DNA of 64,000 bases from Microbacteriaceae bacterium (GCA_031177985.1 JAPSJW010000002.1:1-64000), one strand, 5' to 3'; positions 8,541 through 17,572 are shown, numbered from the stretch's first letter. Program-made: numbers and translations. Notes: generated by a model not told the origin, from the sequence alone.

Positions 8541-9395
8541 CTAGCGGAAGATGATCGTGCGGGCGCCGTCGAGCAGCACGCGATGCTCAGCGAACCACCC
8601 CACGGCCTGAGTGAGGGTGCGGCTCTCCTCGTCCTGGCCGATAGCCACGAGCTCGGTGGCCGACTGGGAGTGGTCGACGCGCACGACGTTCTGCTCGATG
8701 ATCGGGCCCTCGTCGAGGTCGCTCGTCACGAAATGCGCCGTCGCGCCGATGAGCTTGACGCCTCGGGCGTGCGCCTGCCGGTAGGGGTTCGCGCCCTTGA
8801 ATCCGGGGAGGAACGAGTGGTGGATGTTGATGACCCGGCCGGCGAGAGCGGCGCACAGCTCCGGCGAGAGGATCTGCATGTACCGAGCGAGCACGACGAG
8901 CTCGATGTCATGCTGCTCGACGACCTCGAGCACGCGCGACTCGAAGGCGCGCTTCTGCTCGTCCCCGACGACGGGGTGCGCCTCGAAGGGCACGCCGTAG
9001 AACGCGGCGAGCTCGCCGAGGTCGGGGTGGTTGCTGAGGATCAGCGGAAGGTCGACGCCCAGCTGCCCCGCGCGCTGGCGGTAGAGCAGGTCGTTGAGGC
9101 AGTGGCCCGCCTTCGACACCAGCACGAGGGTGCGCAGGGGGCGGCCGACGACGTCGAGCCGCCATTCCATCGCGAACCTATCGACGACCGGAGCGAGCGC
9201 CCGCTCGAAGGTGTCGCGATCCACGGTCGCCTCCACCTGCAGGCGCATGAAGAAGCGTCCGGTGTCGTCGCTCGAGAACTGCTGCGACTCGGTGATGTTG
9301 CCCTCGGCCTCGACGATCGCCCCGCTGATCGCGTGGACGATGCCGGGCCGGTCATCGCAGACGAGCGTCAGGATCCAGTGCGTGGCGTCCGTCAC
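8541..9395 (-). CDS. purU: Formyltetrahydrofolate deformylase
   Basis: A 284-aa enzyme that hydrolyses 10-formyl-THF to THF and formate, balancing one-carbon pools. An N-terminal ACT domain (DDRPGIVHAISGAIVEAEGN) is followed by a formyltransferase domain with INIHHSFLPGFKGANPY and the catalytic Asp in TSDLDEGPIIEQ. Start is GTG at 9395. A TACGCT box 6 nt upstream and no proper SD suggest a leaderless transcript. Pairing with nagA is probably positional rather than functional. Confidence 0.93.
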   Translation of the reverse strand: MTDATHWILTLVCDDRPGIVHAISGAIVEAEGNITESQQFSSDDTGRFFMRLQVEATVDRDTFERALAPVVDRFAMEWRLDVVGRPLRTLVLVSKAGHCLNDLLYRQRAGQLGVDLPLILSNHPDLGELAAFYGVPFEAHPVVGDEQKRAFESRVLEVVEQHDIELVVLARYMQILSPELCAALAGRVINIHHSFLPGFKGANPYRQAHARGVKLIGATAHFVTSDLDEGPIIEQNVVRVDHSQSATELVAIGQDEESRTLTQAVGWFAEHRVLLDGARTIIFR

Positions 9396-9401
9396 CCTCT
9401 C

Positions 9402-9407
9402 AGCGTA
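9402..9407 (-). promoter_or_regulatory. Leaderless-type -10 box of purU
   Basis: TACGCT on the minus strand, 6 nt before the GTG start of purU. Confidence 0.5.
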
Positions 9408-9503
9408 GGGGACCTGAGGTTAGGCTTGGACCGAGGCGCGCCCGTTCCGCCGCCTCCCGCGGCCGGCGCCTCGAGCCACACCCTTCTCCCCCTCGGATTC
9501 CTC

Positions 9504-10706
9504 TTGAGCACTACTGCGACCGCCGCCCCTCCCTTCCCCCTCTTCCGCCTTCTCGTGCTGACCGGCGCGATCTTCGTCTCCGTGACCAGCGAGTTCCTGC
9601 CGACCGGGCTGCTCGTCGACATCGCGGAGGAGCTGAACGTCTCCGAATCGCAGGTCGGGCTGCTCGTCACCGTCTTCGCCGCCACCGTCGTCCTGTCGAC
9701 GGCACCGCTCACGGTGCTCACGAAGAAGCTGTCGCGCAAGTGGCTCATGGTGGGGCTGCTCACCGTCTTCGCCTTCGCGAACGTCGTCTGCGCGATCGCC
9801 CCGACCTACGAGGTGCTCGTCGCCGGCCGCATCCTCGGCGGGCTCGCGCACGGACTGTTCTGGGCGGTCACCGGTCCGTACGTCGCCCTGCTCGTGCGCC
9901 GCGAGCAGCTCGCGCGCGCCGTCTCGATCACCAACGGAGGCGGCACCGTCGCGTTCGTGCTCGGAGTGCCGCTCGGCACAGCGCTCGGCCACGCCCTGGG
10001 CTGGCGGCTCTCCTTCCTCGTGATGGCGGTCGTCGTGCTCGCCTTCACCGCGCTCGTCGTCTTCTGCCTGCCCCCCGTGTCGCACCTTGTGCCGCTGGCC
10101 ACCGGCGAGATCGCGGTGCCCACCCGCAAGGACGGGACGGTGCCCGCCGTCCTGATCACCTGCACCATCGTGCTCATTGTCGTCGCGGGCCAGAACGTCT
10201 TCTACACCTACATCGCCCCGTGGATCATCGAGGTCGCGCACTTCCCCGCCGACAGCGTCGGCGCCCTGCTCTTCGCCTACGGCGCCGCCGGAGCGATCGG
10301 GCTCGTGCTCGCCGGCATCTTCGGCGACCGCAACCCGCTCGCCGCGCCCGTCATCTTCATCATCGGCGTCGCGGGCAGTGTCATGGTGCTGGCGCTGGTC
10401 TCCGATATCCCGTGGGCGGTCGTCGCGGCGATCGTCGCGTGGAGCATCTTCTTCGGCGGCCTGCCGGCGATCATGCACGCCCGCAACCTCCGGGCGGCGT
10501 CCCCGCGCATCCGCGACGAGGCCGCGGCATGGCTCACCACGTCGTTCAACATCGGCATCGGCGGCGGCGCGCTGCTCGGCGGCGTGCTCTTCGACTCGTG
10601 GGGCGTCGAGTCGCTGCCCTGGGTGCAGGCGGCGATCGTGCTCGCCGGCGCGGCGTTCATGTTCCTGACGTTCAAGACGGCGAAGGCGCGGGAGTACCAG
10701 CACTAG
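9504..10706 (+). CDS. MFS transporter (DHA1 drug/sugar efflux type)
   Basis: About 400 aa with 12 predicted membrane helices. The N-terminal segment TSEFLPTGLLVDIAEELNVSESQVG and the R-I-L-G-G-L-A-H-G-LFWAV helix (motif B region) resemble AraJ/YdhP-like major facilitator exporters. Substrate unknown. The start is uncertain: TTG at 9504 gives a protein beginning close to the first helix, while an in-frame TTG at 9426 would add 26 proline-rich residues. Divergent from purU. Confidence 0.8.
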   Translation: MSTTATAAPPFPLFRLLVLTGAIFVSVTSEFLPTGLLVDIAEELNVSESQVGLLVTVFAATVVLSTAPLTVLTKKLSRKWLMVGLLTVFAFANVVCAIAPTYEVLVAGRILGGLAHGLFWAVTGPYVALLVRREQLARAVSITNGGGTVAFVLGVPLGTALGHALGWRLSFLVMAVVVLAFTALVVFCLPPVSHLVPLATGEIAVPTRKDGTVPAVLITCTIVLIVVAGQNVFYTYIAPWIIEVAHFPADSVGALLFAYGAAGAIGLVLAGIFGDRNPLAAPVIFIIGVAGSVMVLALVSDIPWAVVAAIVAWSIFFGGLPAIMHARNLRAASPRIRDEAAAWLTTSFNIGIGGGALLGGVLFDSWGVESLPWVQAAIVLAGAAFMFLTFKTAKAREYQH

Positions 10707-10749
10707 GGGTCTTCCTCCGCGGGCACTGACCCGCGCGGCTCGCTGGCTC

Positions 10750-10777
10750 GTCCGGGCGCGCCTCCGCGCGCCCGGAC
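10750..10777 (+). terminator. 12-bp perfect hairpin after the MFS gene
   Basis: GTCCGGGCGCGC (10750-10761) and GCGCGCCCGGAC (10766-10777) with a CTCC loop, 44 nt after the stop codon. Likely intrinsic terminator without a U-tract. Confidence 0.75.
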
Positions 10778-10805
10778 GGTGACACGCCGTGCCGGGCGCG
10801 CGGCT

Positions 10806-10890
10806 GTTCGTTTTCCGACGTGCCCCATGGTTTTCCGACTCCCGAACGGCGGAAAACGAAAAGCGGATGCGGCAGCACCGGCGTGTCGAC
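10806..10890 (+). repeat. Dispersed intergenic element, copy A
   Basis: Shares the core TTTTCCGACGTG-(C/T)CGCA followed by GGTTTTCCG and a distal CGGCGTGTCGA with copies B (11963-12046) and C (18380-18463). Its arms TTCGTTTTCC (10807-10816) and GGAAAACGAA (10851-10860) are perfectly complementary. The rest of the gap 10707-11018 holds only the terminator above and the leader of the next gene. Confidence 0.7.
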
Positions 10891-11018
10891 ACTCGGGCAC
10901 CAAGAAGGTGGTGCGGCGCGAGCTCGTTCCCCTTCCACTGACACGCCTGACGTCGTACATTCTCGACAACGACTCGAATGGGGTCGGAAGCGCGGAGAGG
11001 GGGATCGCCCTGGTCGAG

Positions 11019-11501
11019 GTGATCGAGCGTCCGCGCATCCACTTCCGTTCGCTCTTCCGCGGATGCACGCTGGTGTTCGCGACGATCGGCGGGGGCGCGG
11101 TTGTGGGTGCCGTCACCGGAGCCTGTTCTGTGCTCCCCAGCGGCTGGCTTATCGACCCTCAGCTCGTGAGCAGTGCGATCGGGTTCGCGATCTTCTTCGC
11201 CCTCGTCGGTGCCGTCGGCGGGGCCATGGTGGGCCTGCTCGGCGGCATCGGAGGCCTCGCGGCCCTGCGTCTCGGAAGCCGCCTGCGGCCGGGGCAGCGT
11301 CTGATCGCCGGTGGACTCGGAGGTGCCGCAGCCGCCGCACCCCTCCTCGCTCTCTTCTTCGTGGAGATGCTGACTCTCGGGCCTGCGTCGGGCTGGGCAA
11401 TGGTTGTTGTCGGCTTTGTAGGGGTCGCATTCGGCATCCCGATCCTCGCACTCGTGACAACCGATCTCGCTGCGCCGGCGGCGACCCGCGCCAGCCGATG
11501 A
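11019..11501 (+). CDS. Small integral membrane protein of unknown function
   Basis: About 160 aa with four hydrophobic stretches rich in Gly/Ala (TIGGGAVVGAVTGA; AIGFAIFFALVGAVGGAMVGLLGG; AAAAAPLLALFFVEM; VVVGFVGVAFGIPILALV), typical of small actinobacterial membrane proteins without enzymatic motifs. The start is weakly determined: GTG 11019 is 15-18 nt from GAGAGGGGG, and a longer frame reaches back into repeat A, which is unlikely to be coding. I do not recognise the family. Confidence 0.5.
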   Translation: MIERPRIHFRSLFRGCTLVFATIGGGAVVGAVTGACSVLPSGWLIDPQLVSSAIGFAIFFALVGAVGGAMVGLLGGIGGLAALRLGSRLRPGQRLIAGGLGGAAAAAPLLALFFVEMLTLGPASGWAMVVVGFVGVAFGIPILALVTTDLAAPAATRASR

Positions 11502-11557
11502 GTCACTCGGCCGAGCGGCGCCGGCATTCGACTGCAGCGAGAGGCATAAGGACCTGA

Positions 11558-11899
11558 ATGTTCACGCTGCCCTCCAGCTCCGCGCTGCAATTCCTACTCG
11601 ACCGGCAATTGATGAACATTTCGTTCAACAAGCACCAGGTCACCCTCACATTCGATCCGGAGGCGAGGATCGTCCTGGGGACCAGCGTGGCGGTCAATCG
11701 TCAGGTTTATCGGGACACTCTCGACGCGGTCAGGGCGACCATGCACCTGCTCCACGAGAAAGTGACCGAAGTCTCGAGTGAACCGAGCGACACCCTCCGC
11801 TTGGTGTACGGCAATGGCGACGAGATGTGCATCATCGGTGAGTCCGCAGAGTACGAGAACTACGAGATCCATGGACCGGGGAGATTCATCGTCGTGTAA
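11558..11899 (+). CDS. Small hypothetical protein (113 aa)
   Basis: Start ATG 11558 is preceded by AAGGAC. The protein alternates short beta-strand-like segments (QVTLTFDPEARIVLG; LRLVYGNGDEMCIIG) with one helix (TLDAVRATMHLLHEKV) and ends in YEIHGPGRFIVV. It has no signal peptide or membrane segment. It is noticeably less GC-rich than its neighbours and sits between two repeat copies, so it may be a recent acquisition. The fold resembles small DUF6188-like proteins, but this is only an impression. Confidence 0.6.
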   Translation: MFTLPSSSALQFLLDRQLMNISFNKHQVTLTFDPEARIVLGTSVAVNRQVYRDTLDAVRATMHLLHEKVTEVSSEPSDTLRLVYGNGDEMCIIGESAEYENYEIHGPGRFIVV

Positions 11900-11962
11900 G
11901 GGGCCGGCCAATGGGCGGCTCCGAGGGTTACGTGCGTGGCCCGCCCGGCTCGGCAGGGCACT

Positions 11963-12046
11963 CTTCATTCTCCGACGTGTCGCACGGTTTTCCGGCGCCA
12001 AGCAGGCGGGAAGCGAAGAGCCGAGGCCGCTCCGCCGGCGCGTCGA
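11963..12046 (+). repeat. Dispersed intergenic element, copy B
   Basis: Core TCCGACGTGTCGCACGG followed by TTTTCCG and a distal CGGCGCGTCGA. The outer arms here read CTCTTC...GAAGAG, different from copies A and C but still complementary. It occupies the middle of the gene-free stretch 11900-12222. Confidence 0.65.
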
Positions 12047-12151
12047 GACGACATCGGCTAGCGGGGCACCCGCTGAAGGTTGGACCGCGCCCGAGCCCCT
12101 GCGTGAACGCTCGCTCACTTCGCGGTGCCCACCATTCGGCGCGTTATGAAC

Positions 12152-12198
12152 GAGCGAGCGTGCTACGCCGCGCCCGTTCGTCTACAGCACGCCCGCTC
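12152..12198. terminator. Imperfect inverted repeat downstream of the hexosaminidase gene
   Basis: GAGCGAGCGTGCT (12152-12164) faces AGCACGCCCGCTC (12186-12198) with one mismatch. It lies 24 nt after the hexosaminidase stop (minus strand) and is the only other structure seen between 12047 and 12222. Confidence 0.45.
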
Positions 12199-12222
12199 AC
12201 GATGCGGAAGCCGCTTTACGGC

Positions 12223-13650
12223 TCAGGTGCCGCCCCACTCCACCTCGGGCGCCCGGTAGTACTGCACGCCGAGCGCATCCCACAGCCCCCCGAGCCGCGC
12301 GAGGCGCTGAGCGATCTCCTCGAAGTGCCGCGGAGCATCCGTTCGCGGTGACCAGCCCAGCTCGGCGACGCAGGCGAGGCGCGGGAACGCCATGAACTCG
12401 ATCTCGTCGATCGTCGTGACGGTCTCGGTCCAGAGCGGCGCCTCGACTCCGAGGATGTGCTCCTCGCCGACGCCCGGGACGATCAGCGCCGGGTCCCACT
12501 CGTAGGAGTCGGGCACGGGCGTCGGTCCGTCGGCCCAGACGAGGCCGAGCTCGGTCGACTCGTCGTACTTCATGTCGAGGTAGGCGCGGTCGCCCGGGGA
12601 GATGATGAGCTGGCCGCCCTGCTCGACGAACGAGAGCGCGTGCTCGCCGTTGCCCTCGCGCGGGTCGGAGAAGTTCCAGTAGTGGCCGATCGTTCCGGGC
12701 GGCAGCTCGCGGCTGCGACCCATCTCGTGCCAGCCGATGACGGTCTTGCCGAGGGAGGCGGCGATCTCGGCCGCCCGCCGCACGAAGAGGAGGAAGTCCG
12801 CATCCGTGGTAGCCAGCGACTCGTCGCCGCCGATGTGCAGGTAGGGGCCGGGGGTCAAGTCGGCCAGCTCGGTGAGCACGTCGCGCACGAAGTCGTAGGT
12901 GAGGGGCTTGTTGCTGTCCAGCGAGCTGAACCCCACCTCGATGCCCTCGTAGGGCTCCGGGGCGATGCCGTCGGTGTTGAGCTCGGCGTATGAGGCGAGC
13001 GCGGCGTTCGTGTGGCCGGGCATGTCGATCTCGGGCACGATCGTCACGAAGCTCGAAGCGGCGTACGCGACGATCTCCCGGTAGTCGTCCTTCGTGTAGA
13101 AGCCGCCGCCTCCGCCGCCCACTCGGGTGCTCGCACCGATGCCGGTGAGCTCGGGCCAGGCGTCGATCTGCAGCCGCCAGCCCTGGTCGTCGGTGAGGTG
13201 CAGGTGCAGGTGGTTGAGCTTCAGCAGCGCGATGTCGTCGAGGTAGCGCTTCACGTCGTCGACGCCGAAGAAGTGCCGCGCGACGTCGAGCATCGCGCCG
13301 CGGTACGCGTACCGGGGAGCATCGGCGATCTCGACCGCTTCGACCGTGCGGTTCTCCTGCACCAGCTGCCGCAGGGTCTGGACGCCGTAGAAGACGCCGG
13401 CGGGGGAGCCGCCTCCGATGCGGATGCCGTTCTCACTCGCGCGCAGCGCATAGCCCTCCGGCTCGTCGCCCTCGAGCGTGAGCACGATGTCGCCCTCGTC
13501 AGGCGAGGTCGGCACGCTCAACAGCTCGCCGAGATAGGCGGCGACCCCCTCAAGAGCCGCCTCCTCGAACCGGACGCGGGAGGCATCCGTGAGCCGGTAA
13601 GACCCCTCGGGCAGTGCGGACAGCTGGACGGGAAGCGGGATGACCGGCAC
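12223..13650 (-). CDS. Cytosolic beta-N-acetylhexosaminidase (GH20)
   Basis: About 475 aa: a GH20b-type N-terminal domain (residues ~1-110) and a GH20 TIM barrel. Catalytic features are the YRGAMLDVARHFF entry, HLHLHLTDDQGWRL, VPEIDMPGHTNAAL and the Asp-Glu pair in HIGGDES. It releases terminal GlcNAc from chitooligosaccharides. There is no signal peptide, so it should act on imported disaccharide, matching the ABC transporter, ROK kinase and nagA earlier in the window. The start is taken as GTG 13650; an in-frame TTG at 13686 would place the promoter-like CATACT inside the gene. Confidence 0.88.
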   Translation of the reverse strand: MPVIPLPVQLSALPEGSYRLTDASRVRFEEAALEGVAAYLGELLSVPTSPDEGDIVLTLEGDEPEGYALRASENGIRIGGGSPAGVFYGVQTLRQLVQENRTVEAVEIADAPRYAYRGAMLDVARHFFGVDDVKRYLDDIALLKLNHLHLHLTDDQGWRLQIDAWPELTGIGASTRVGGGGGGFYTKDDYREIVAYAASSFVTIVPEIDMPGHTNAALASYAELNTDGIAPEPYEGIEVGFSSLDSNKPLTYDFVRDVLTELADLTPGPYLHIGGDESLATTDADFLLFVRRAAEIAASLGKTVIGWHEMGRSRELPPGTIGHYWNFSDPREGNGEHALSFVEQGGQLIISPGDRAYLDMKYDESTELGLVWADGPTPVPDSYEWDPALIVPGVGEEHILGVEAPLWTETVTTIDEIEFMAFPRLACVAELGWSPRTDAPRHFEEIAQRLARLGGLWDALGVQYYRAPEVEWGGT

Positions 13651-13711
13651 GAGGGCGAGTATGTCAGGGCTCCTAACTAACGACAAGGGTGTGGCGGTCG
13701 GCCCTGCTCGC

Positions 13712-13717
13712 TAAGCT
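13712..13717 (+). promoter_or_regulatory. glyA: Probable -10 of the glyA riboswitch transcript
   Basis: TAAGCT (TANNNT) lies just upstream of the ZTP aptamer, which would then start the transcript. Confidence 0.45.
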
Positions 13718-13816
13718 GGACGGGTCGCAACTGGCGTTGAGGTGGGTGACCACCGGGGAGCGATTCCGATTTCAATCGGAGACCTGCACGGTCGATGGCC
13801 GCACGCCTGGGCCATC
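13718..13816 (+). ncRNA. ZTP (pfl) riboswitch upstream of glyA-folD
   Basis: Conserved blocks of the pfl motif appear in order: GGGTCGC (13722-13728), CTGGCG (13731-13736), a GGTGG/CCACC stem (13741-13745 with 13750-13754) leading into CCACCGGGGAGCGA (13750-13763), a variable hairpin TCCGATT/AATCGGA (about 13764-13780), and the 3' block CGCCTGGGC (13804-13812). ZTP/ZMP accumulates when 10-formyl-THF is low, and this class is known to switch on glyA and folD, exactly the genes that follow. The glyA SD lies 18 nt after the aptamer, so control of translation or of a nearby termination event are both possible. Confidence 0.85.
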
Positions 13817-13845
13817 CCCTTCGATTCGACGTGCAAGGAGTGCCA

Positions 13846-15129
13846 GTGTCCACCTTCCTCTCGCCTCTCTCCGAGGTAGACCCCGAGATCGCCGCAGTGC
13901 TCGAGCAGGAGCTCGGCCGCCAGCGCTCGACGCTCGAGATGATCGCCAGCGAGAACTTCGTTCCGCGCGCGGTGCTCGAAGCTCAGGGCTCCGTTCTCAC
14001 CAACAAGTACGCCGAGGGCTACCCCGGTCGCCGCTACTACGGCGGATGCGAGTTCGTCGACATCGCGGAGTCGCTCGCGATCGAACGCGCTAAGTCGCTG
14101 TTCGGCGCCGAGTTCGCCAACGTGCAGCCGCACTCGGGCGCCTCCGCGAACGTCGCGGTGCTGTCGGCGATCGCGCAGCCGGGCGACCGCATCCTCGGCC
14201 TCGAGCTCTCGCACGGCGGCCACCTCACGCACGGCATGAAGCTCAACTTCTCGGGCAAGCTCTACGAGGCGCACGCCTACGGCGTCGACCCGCAGACGAT
14301 GCGCGTCGACATGGACGTGGTGCGTCAGCGGGCCCTCGAGGTGAAGCCGCAGGTGATCATCGCCGGCTGGTCGGCCTACCCGCGCGAGCTCGACTTCGCC
14401 GCGTTCCGCGCGATCGCCGACGAGGTCGGCGCGAAGCTGTGGGTCGACATGGCGCACTTCGCCGGACTCGTGGCCGCAGGGCTGCACCCCTCGCCGGTGC
14501 CGCACGCCCACATCGTGTCGTCGACCGTGCACAAGACGATCGGCGGACCGCGCTCGGGCTTCATTCTCACCAACGACCCCGACGTCGCCAAGAAGATGAA
14601 CTCCAACGTCTTCCCCGGCCAGCAGGGCGGACCGCTCATGCACGTCATCGCGGCGAAGGCGACCGCCTTCCTGCTCGCCGCGCAGCCCGAGTTCAAGGAC
14701 CGTCAGGAGCGCACCCTGCGCGGCGCCCGCCTGCTCGCGGAGCGCCTCACCGCGACGGATGCCCGCGAGGCCGGCATCGACGTTCTGACCGGCGGCACCG
14801 ACGTGCACCTCGCGCTCGTCGACCTGCGCGCCTCGGAGATCGACGGCAAGCAGGCGGAGGACGTGCTGCACGAGGTCGGCATCACGGTGAACCGCAACTC
14901 GGTGCCGTTCGACCCTCGCCCGCCGATGGTCACCTCGGGTGTGCGCATCGGCACCCCGGCGCTCGCGACCCGCGGCTTCGGCGACGAGGAGTTCACCGAG
15001 GTCGCGGACATCATCGCCGCGGCCCTGAAGCCCTCGCCCGAGATCGCCCCGCTGCGCGAGCGCGTGACGGCGCTCGCCGACCGGTTCCCGCTGTACGAGG
15101 GCCTCACTTCGCCTGGGTCCTGGTCGTGA
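13846..15129 (+). CDS. glyA: Serine hydroxymethyltransferase
   Basis: A 427-aa PLP enzyme that converts serine plus THF to glycine plus 5,10-methylene-THF. Family landmarks: [49 protein letters not shown], and the PLP lysine in [14 protein letters not shown]. Start is GTG 13846 with AAGGAG 5 nt upstream; the longer open frame (from 13795) enters the riboswitch. It is translationally coupled to folD (GTGA overlap) and controlled by the ZTP riboswitch in front. Confidence 0.96.
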   Translation: MSTFLSPLSEVDPEIAAVLEQELGRQRSTLEMIASENFVPRAVLEAQGSVLTNKYAEGYPGRRYYGGCEFVDIAESLAIERAKSLFGAEFANVQPHSGASANVAVLSAIAQPGDRILGLELSHGGHLTHGMKLNFSGKLYEAHAYGVDPQTMRVDMDVVRQRALEVKPQVIIAGWSAYPRELDFAAFRAIADEVGAKLWVDMAHFAGLVAAGLHPSPVPHAHIVSSTVHKTIGGPRSGFILTNDPDVAKKMNSNVFPGQQGGPLMHVIAAKATAFLLAAQPEFKDRQERTLRGARLLAERLTATDAREAGIDVLTGGTDVHLALVDLRASEIDGKQAEDVLHEVGITVNRNSVPFDPRPPMVTSGVRIGTPALATRGFGDEEFTEVADIIAAALKPSPEIAPLRERVTALADRFPLYEGLTSPGSWS

Positions 15130-16010
15130 GCGCTCAGAAACTCGACGGAGTCGCCACCGCATCCGCCATCAAGGGGGAGCTGAAGGAGCGGGTCGACGCG
15201 CTCCGCGCGCAGGGCGTCGTGCCCGGGCTCGGCACCCTGCTGGTCGGCGACGATCCGGCATCCGCGGCTTACGTGGCGGGCAAGCACCGCGACTGCGCGG
15301 AGGTCGGCATCGAGTCGATCCGCGTCGACCTGCCGAACTCGGCGACCGAGGACGAGATCCACGAGGCGATCGCGCGGCTCAACGCCGACCCGGCCGTCAC
15401 CGGATACATCGTGCAGCTGCCGCTGCCGACCGGCATCGACGAGAACGCGGCCCTCGAGCTGATCGACCCCGCGAAGGACGCCGACGGCCTGCACCCGACC
15501 AACCTCGGACGCCTCGTGCTGGGCGTCGAGGGCGACCTGCACTCGCCGCTGCCGTGCACCCCGGCGGGCATCGTCGAGCTGCTGCGTCGTCACGACGTCG
15601 AGCTGGCGGGCAAGCACGTCGTGGTCGTCGGCCGCGGTCTCACGGTCGGACGTCCGCTCGGGCTGCTGCTGACTCGCAAGGGCATCGACGCGACCGTCAC
15701 GCTCACCCATTCCCGCACCGCCGACCTCCCCGCCGAGGTGCGCAGGGCGGATGTGGTGGTCGCCGCAGTTGGCGTGCCGCAGCTGATCCAGGCGGACTGG
15801 ATCAAGCCCGGCGCCGCCGTGCTCGACGTGGGCGTGACCCGGGTCGGTGTCACCGAGAGCGGGCGCGCGAAGCTCGCCGGCGACGTGCACCCGGACGTGG
15901 CGGAGGTCGCGGGGTGGCTGTCGCCGAACCCCGGCGGCGTGGGACCGATGACCCGGGCGCTGCTGCTGCAGAACGTGGTGGAGAGCGCTGAGCGCGCGCT
16001 GGAGCTGTAA
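15126..16010 (+). CDS. folD: Methylene-THF dehydrogenase/cyclohydrolase
   Basis: A 294-aa bifunctional enzyme that takes 5,10-methylene-THF (the glyA product) to 10-formyl-THF. Visible motifs: the catalytic Lys region in [60 protein letters not shown] (NADP-binding) and [15 protein letters not shown]. The GTG start overlaps the glyA stop by 4 nt. Two strong hairpins follow, so the operon ends here. Confidence 0.96.
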   Translation: MSAQKLDGVATASAIKGELKERVDALRAQGVVPGLGTLLVGDDPASAAYVAGKHRDCAEVGIESIRVDLPNSATEDEIHEAIARLNADPAVTGYIVQLPLPTGIDENAALELIDPAKDADGLHPTNLGRLVLGVEGDLHSPLPCTPAGIVELLRRHDVELAGKHVVVVGRGLTVGRPLGLLLTRKGIDATVTLTHSRTADLPAEVRRADVVVAAVGVPQLIQADWIKPGAAVLDVGVTRVGVTESGRAKLAGDVHPDVAEVAGWLSPNPGGVGPMTRALLLQNVVESAERALEL

Positions 16011-16034
16011 GCGACGACGCCGACGCGTCGTCGC
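16011..16034 (+). terminator. First of two tandem hairpins after folD
   Basis: GCGACGACGC (16011-16020) and GCGTCGTCGC (16025-16034) with a 4-nt loop, starting at the stop codon of folD. Confidence 0.7.
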
Positions 16035-16045
16035 CGCGACGCCAG

Positions 16046-16072
16046 ACCCGGTGAGGCTGCGCCTCACCGGGT
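16046..16072. terminator. Second hairpin, between convergent folD and pxpC
   Basis: ACCCGGTGAGGC (16046-16057) pairs perfectly with GCCTCACCGGGT (16061-16072), loop TGC. Probably works for both convergent transcripts. Confidence 0.75.
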
Positions 16073-16103
16073 CACGACGAGCCGGTTCATGAGAGGTTTG
16101 CCC

Positions 16104-16967
16104 CTACCGCGCCGCAACAGCCCGGAACCGCACCCGCTGCCCAGGCCGCAGCTGCGCGAGGGCGTCGAGCGACGCATCCGTCACCACCCCGATCACGGGA
16201 TAGCCGCCCGTGACGGGGTGGTCGGGCCCCAGCACGGTCGGCGCCCCGTCGGGCGACACCTGGATGCCGCCGTGCACCATGCCCTCGCTCGCGAGTTCGC
16301 CGTCGACGATCCGGTCGAGGGCGGGCCCCTCGAGACGGATGCCGGTGCGATCCGACCGCGCCGAGACCGACCAGTCCCCGAGCATCCGCTGCCACGCGCC
16401 ATCCGTGAACCAGTCGCGCCGGGGCCCGGGCAGCAGCTCGAGCTCGGCGGTCGCGGCGGAGGGTGGGTCGATGGGGACGACGTCGACCGAGGGGATCGGG
16501 TCGACCGGCTCCGGGCCGAGCGGCAGCAGGTCGCCGGCGGAGAGGGCGAGCGGGCCGAGGCCCGCAAGCGTGTCGCGGGATCGGGAGCCGAGCGCCGGCG
16601 GCACCGCGATGCCCCCGCGGACGGCGACGTAGTAGCGGATGCCGTGCTCCGCCGCCCCGAGCGCGAGGATCGCTCCGGGTGCGGCGAGGGTCGCGGTGTG
16701 CGGCTCGACGCGCGCGCCGTCGAGCGTGACCTCGCCCCACGCCCCGGTGACCGCGAACCAGGTCCGTCGTACGAACCGCAGCCGCATCCCGCCGAGCAGC
16801 AGCTCGATCGCGGCGACGTCGGACGGGTTGCCCACGAGACGGTTGGCGAGGGAGAACGCCGCACGGTCCATCGCCCCGGCCGCGCCCACCCCGAGGCGGG
16901 CGAGCCCGGGCCGGCCTGCGTCCTGCACGAGCGCGAGGGCGCCCGACGCCTCCACGTGCAGTGTCAT
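16104..16967 (-). CDS. pxpC: 5-oxoprolinase subunit C (biotin-dependent carboxyltransferase family)
   Basis: A 287-aa KipA/PxpC-type protein. It begins MTLHVEASGALALVQD and contains GRPGLARLGVGAAGAMDRAA, GNPSDVAAIE, YYVAVRGGI, the SDRTGIRLEGP turn and the C-terminal GPDHPVTGGYPVIG typical of this family. With PxpA and PxpB it forms the ATP-dependent prokaryotic 5-oxoprolinase that returns cyclised glutamate (5-oxoproline) to glutamate. ATGA overlap with pxpB shows tight coupling. Confidence 0.92.
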   Translation of the reverse strand: MTLHVEASGALALVQDAGRPGLARLGVGAAGAMDRAAFSLANRLVGNPSDVAAIELLLGGMRLRFVRRTWFAVTGAWGEVTLDGARVEPHTATLAAPGAILALGAAEHGIRYYVAVRGGIAVPPALGSRSRDTLAGLGPLALSAGDLLPLGPEPVDPIPSVDVVPIDPPSAATAELELLPGPRRDWFTDGAWQRMLGDWSVSARSDRTGIRLEGPALDRIVDGELASEGMVHGGIQVSPDGAPTVLGPDHPVTGGYPVIGVVTDASLDALAQLRPGQRVRFRAVAAR

Positions 16968-17572
16968 ACCGCCTCGAACCGCACACGCGTGCCGGGCGCG
17001 AGGAGCGCGGGCGGCGAGGTCTGCTCGTTCCAGAGCACCGCATCCGTCGTGCCGATCAGCTGCCAGCCGCCTGGCGACTCCCGCGGGTAGACGCCGCTGA
17101 ACGCGCCCGCGAGGGCCACCGAGCCGGCCGGCACGCGCGGGCGGGACGTCGCCCGACGCGGCACGGCGAGATCGAGCCCCGTGGCGACGAGGTAGGCGAA
17201 CCCGGGCGCGAAGCCGATGAAGGCGCTCGTCCAGGTGGCGGCGGTGTGGCGTTCGACGAGCTCCGCCGTCGTGAGGCCGAGCAGCCGGGCCGTGTCGGCG
17301 AGATCCGGTCCGTCGTAGCGCACCGGAATCGTCACGGCGGTGGTGTCGGCGGCGGCGGGGGCGGCCGGGGCGGTGTCCGCGATCCAGCGTCGAGCGGCGG
17401 GGAGCGGGAGCACGCGCGGGTCCACCCGCACGAGCACCGTGCGGGCGGCCGGCACCAGGTCGATCACCCCTTCGGGCGCCGCAGCGTCGAGGGCGGCGAA
17501 CGCGCCCATCGCCGCCTCGAGCGAGTCGTACTCGGCGAGCACGGCGCGATCTCCCGAGGGCAGGAGTCTCAC
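16964..17572 (-). CDS. pxpB: 5-oxoprolinase subunit B (KipI family)
   Basis: A 202-aa protein starting VRLLPSGDRAVLAEY, with the family segments TIPVRYDGPDL, SAFIGFAPGFAYL, VPAGSVALAG and PRESPGGWQLIG. Start is the GTG at 17572, which overlaps the pxpA stop (GTGA). The much longer upstream open frame is a shadow of pxpA. It partners with PxpC in the ATP-dependent ring-opening complex. Confidence 0.92.
   Translation of the reverse strand: MRLLPSGDRAVLAEYDSLEAAMGAFAALDAAAPEGVIDLVPAARTVLVRVDPRVLPLPAARRWIADTAPAAPAAADTTAVTIPVRYDGPDLADTARLLGLTTAELVERHTAATWTSAFIGFAPGFAYLVATGLDLAVPRRATSRPRVPAGSVALAGAFSGVYPRESPGGWQLIGTTDAVLWNEQTSPPALLAPGTRVRFEAV

Noticed and set aside
10820-11557. Alternative plus frame over the small membrane protein gene
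   Set aside because: Arg-rich with no hydrophobic pattern, whereas the other frame gives four clean membrane segments.
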